From contig CP070660.1 of assembly GCA_020355145.1 (NCBI GenBank), positions 881,468 through 898,352 on the forward strand: a DNA stretch of 16,885 nt, in the 5' to 3' direction. The DNA comes from Deltaproteobacteria bacterium (GTDB taxonomy: Bacteria > Desulfobacterota > DSM-4660 > Desulfatiglandales > B25-G16). Numbering within the stretch: the first letter of the stretch is position 1; each line of letters opens with the position of its first letter. Positions 15,663 to 16,885 of the stretch are shown here, piece after piece. Made by a program: the position numbers and the translations under genes. The notes beneath the pieces were generated by a model. It ran no database searches and had not been told where the DNA came from. It saw only the letters and a list, made by a program, of their open reading frames with translations.

Positions 15663-16547
15663 ATGAAACTAGCTACGGTCAAAGATAGAGATACTGAGGA
15701 GGTGTGTCTGTGCACATCATTCGGCCTTTTCCCATTAGAAATCCTCAATCGGCAATTTAATCGGAGCTGGCCATATGACATGTTACCACTGATCCAGTCA
15801 GGGAAACTTGGGGAGTTGAATGGATGGTATTGTTCAGGAGGCCAGGAAGAATTAGGCAGGTTAAAGGATGGGGCGGTTGCGTATGATAGGGTGGAATTTA
15901 CCCCTCCGTACCGGAGACCTCGAAAAATCTGGGGGATCGGGCTGAACTATCAGGAACATGCGGTAGATCTCTCAGAGACCGCACCCACTAATGAGCCGGC
16001 CAGTTTCATGAAGCCAGACACTACCATAATTGGCTACAAGGACTACATCCAGATTCCCCTTCAGTCAAAAAGGACAACGGCTGAAGGCGAGCTGGGCATC
16101 ATCATCGGAAGGAAATGTAAGGATGTAGAGCAGAAAGACTGGCTGAGCGTGGTGGCCGGATTCACCACAATCATCGACATAACAGCAGAGGACATCCTTC
16201 GCAAAAATCCGCGCTACTTGACCATGTCCAAGAGCTTTGACACATTCTTCAGCTTCGGTCCACTCCTGTTGACACCCGATGAAATAGAGGATGTTCTAAT
16301 GCTGGAGGTGGCCACCGTCATCAATGGAAAGGTGCATGCCAGTAACGTGGTAGCCAACATGACCTTTCCACCGGATTTTCTGGTCTCCTTCCACTCCAGG
16401 GTCATGACTATGCTGCCCGGGGACATCATTTCTACCGGGACACCGGGAGCTGTACCTATTAGTGAAGGAGACACGGTGGAGTGCAGGATCAACGGCTTTG
16501 AACCATTGGTGAATCCTGTGAGGGACCTGAAAAAAATATCAGAATGA
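15663..16547 (+). CDS. Fumarylacetoacetate hydrolase family protein
   Basis: Metal-dependent hydrolase, decarboxylase or isomerase acting on a beta-diketo or 2-oxo acid; cytoplasmic. It has 294 residues: an N-terminal cap of about 85 residues, then the FAH domain. Landmarks are WGIGLNYQEHA (90-100, His99), FMKPDTTIIG (115-124), the metal ligands Glu141 and Glu143 (AEGELGIIIGR) with Asp172 (TIIDITAED), SKSFDTFFSFGP (189-200), and GDIISTGTPGAV. No ribosome site precedes the ATG: the 58-base gap holds a dispersed repeat, and the bases before the start read GATGCGAT. It follows the dehydratase gene on the same strand. 2-hydroxyhepta-2,4-diene-dioate isomerase, acylpyruvase and dioxo-acid hydrolases are all in this family, so the reaction is open. 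Confidence 0.9.
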   Translation: MKLATVKDRDTEEVCLCTSFGLFPLEILNRQFNRSWPYDMLPLIQSGKLGELNGWYCSGGQEELGRLKDGAVAYDRVEFTPPYRRPRKIWGIGLNYQEHAVDLSETAPTNEPASFMKPDTTIIGYKDYIQIPLQSKRTTAEGELGIIIGRKCKDVEQKDWLSVVAGFTTIIDITAEDILRKNPRYLTMSKSFDTFFSFGPLLLTPDEIEDVLMLEVATVINGKVHASNVVANMTFPPDFLVSFHSRVMTMLPGDIISTGTPGAVPISEGDTVECRINGFEPLVNPVRDLKKISE

Positions 16548-16576
16548 GAGTTTTCGTTATTGGTTATTAGTTATTA

Positions 16577-16590
16577 GTTATTCGAATAAC
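16577..16590. repeat. 14-base perfect palindrome GTTATTCGAATAAC
   Basis: Seen directly. It sits at the end of a run of GTTATT/TTATTAG words (16557-16582) and 30 bases after the FAH stop. GTTATT-type words recur on the opposite strand at 16708-16720 (ATTAACAAATAAC), making a rough outer inverted pair around the whole intergenic element. Confidence 0.6.
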
Positions 16591-16614
16591 AAGTAACCCC
16601 GGTGAAATATGCCC

Positions 16615-16669
16615 GCCCTGTGGAATCCCCCGCAGGGGGTCCCGCCTAACGGCCGGAATTCCACAGGGC
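16615..16669. repeat. 12-base inverted repeat with inner CCCCC-GCA-GGGGG hairpin
   Basis: GCCCTGTGGAAT (16615-16626) is exactly complementary to ATTCCACAGGGC (16658-16669). Inside the loop CCCCC and GGGGG (16627-16639) form a second tight stem. The word AATCCCCCGCAG here also occurs in the 325-base palindrome at 2428-2439. Confidence 0.65.
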
Positions 16670-16705
16670 AAGCATTCCACGGGACAAGCATTTCATAGGG
16701 CAGGC
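16658..16705 (+). repeat. Three tandem 16-base units
   Basis: ATTCCACAGGGCAAGC (16658), ATTCCACGGGACAAGC (16674) and ATTTCATAGGGCAGGC (16690) abut without spacers. The first two differ at two positions and the third at three from the first. The first unit doubles as the right arm of the 12-base inverted repeat. Confidence 0.7.
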
Positions 16706-16745
16706 GATTAACAAATAACAGTTCTTGAAAGGTAAGGAGGTAGGC

Positions 16746-16885
16746 ATGAAAAAGTCTATAGGCGCAAGGCCGTTAGTTTACCCAACGCCAGTCTTTGTTA
16801 TAGGCACTTATGACAATGCCGGAAAACCAAACGTAATGGCCGCTGCCTGGGCGGGGATCTGCTGTTCTAGTCCCCCCTGTGTCAC
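16746..16885 (+). CDS. Flavin reductase / flavoredoxin-like protein, 3' end missing
   Basis: Only 46 codons are inside the window. The N-terminus MKKSIGARPLVYPTPVFVIG followed by TYDNAGKPNVMAAAWAG matches the FMN-binding split-barrel flavin reductase family, where PTPVxVIGTY and the AAAWAG(I) segment are typical of flavoredoxin-like proteins of anaerobes. The start is firm: TAAGGAGG lies 5 bases before ATG. It is separated from the FAH gene by the composite repeat element, so it may have its own promoter. The catalytic and C-terminal parts cannot be examined. Confidence 0.8.
   Translation, partial: MKKSIGARPLVYPTPVFVIGTYDNAGKPNVMAAAWAGICCSSPPCV

Noticed and set aside
16658..16705. Tandem 16-base units as a possible CRISPR array
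   Set aside because: The units abut directly, with no spacers, are only 16 bases long, and no cas gene is near. The Cas4-like cysteines of the helicase-nuclease belong to a UvrD/AddA protein.

Overview
The window looks like ordinary chromosomal DNA from a bacterium of moderate GC content. The gene set (a DUF6765 protein, a flavoredoxin-like flavin reductase, small catabolic enzymes, dispersed GC-rich hairpin repeats and the 'cattgcgaggagcgaagcga' repeat) most resembles Desulfobacterota (deltaproteobacteria) or a neighbouring anaerobic lineage. This placement is inference from gene content and repeat style; no rRNA or tRNA is present to confirm it. The lgt gene implies lipoprotein processing in a diderm-type or other lipoprotein-bearing envelope.

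Left part (1-3643): a 5'-truncated class II aldolase on the + strand converges on, and overlaps by 31 bases, an FGGY carbohydrate kinase on the - strand. Upstream of the kinase on the same strand lies a D-2-hydroxyacid dehydrogenase. Aldolase, kinase and dehydrogenase could form one sugar or sugar-acid route of unknown substrate. Between the dehydrogenase stop codon and the kinase start lies a 325-base near-palindrome that looks like a MITE or a large RNA hairpin.

Middle-left (3688-8540, - strand): radC, with an unusual N-terminal extension, is followed after 23 bases by a 1292-residue UvrD/AddA-type helicase fused to a PD-(D/E)XK nuclease. The nuclease carries four cysteines in an AddB/Cas4-like iron-sulfur arrangement. 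This DNA-repair pair reads directly into the dehydrogenase and kinase, so the four genes may be one transcription unit.

Middle (8654-13618, + strand): a good sigma-70-type promoter drives a Gph-type HAD phosphatase. Then come a DUF6765 protein, a 631-base gene-free stretch with small inverted repeats, lgt (prolipoprotein diacylglyceryl transferase), an exported TraB/GumN-family protein, and a peptide deformylase with variant motifs I and II.

Right part (13619-16885, + strand): a carbon-nitrogen hydrolase (TTG start), a PLP enzyme of the threonine dehydratase/serine racemase type, a fumarylacetoacetate-hydrolase-family enzyme, and the first 46 codons of a flavin reductase. The first three resemble an amide/amino-acid catabolic cassette. 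A dispersed repeat sits just before the FAH gene, and a composite repeat element (palindrome, 12-base inverted repeat, three 16-base tandem units) sits before the flavin reductase. No CRISPR array, transposase, integrase or phage gene was seen. The most unusual items are the helicase-nuclease/RadC pair and the two palindromic elements.
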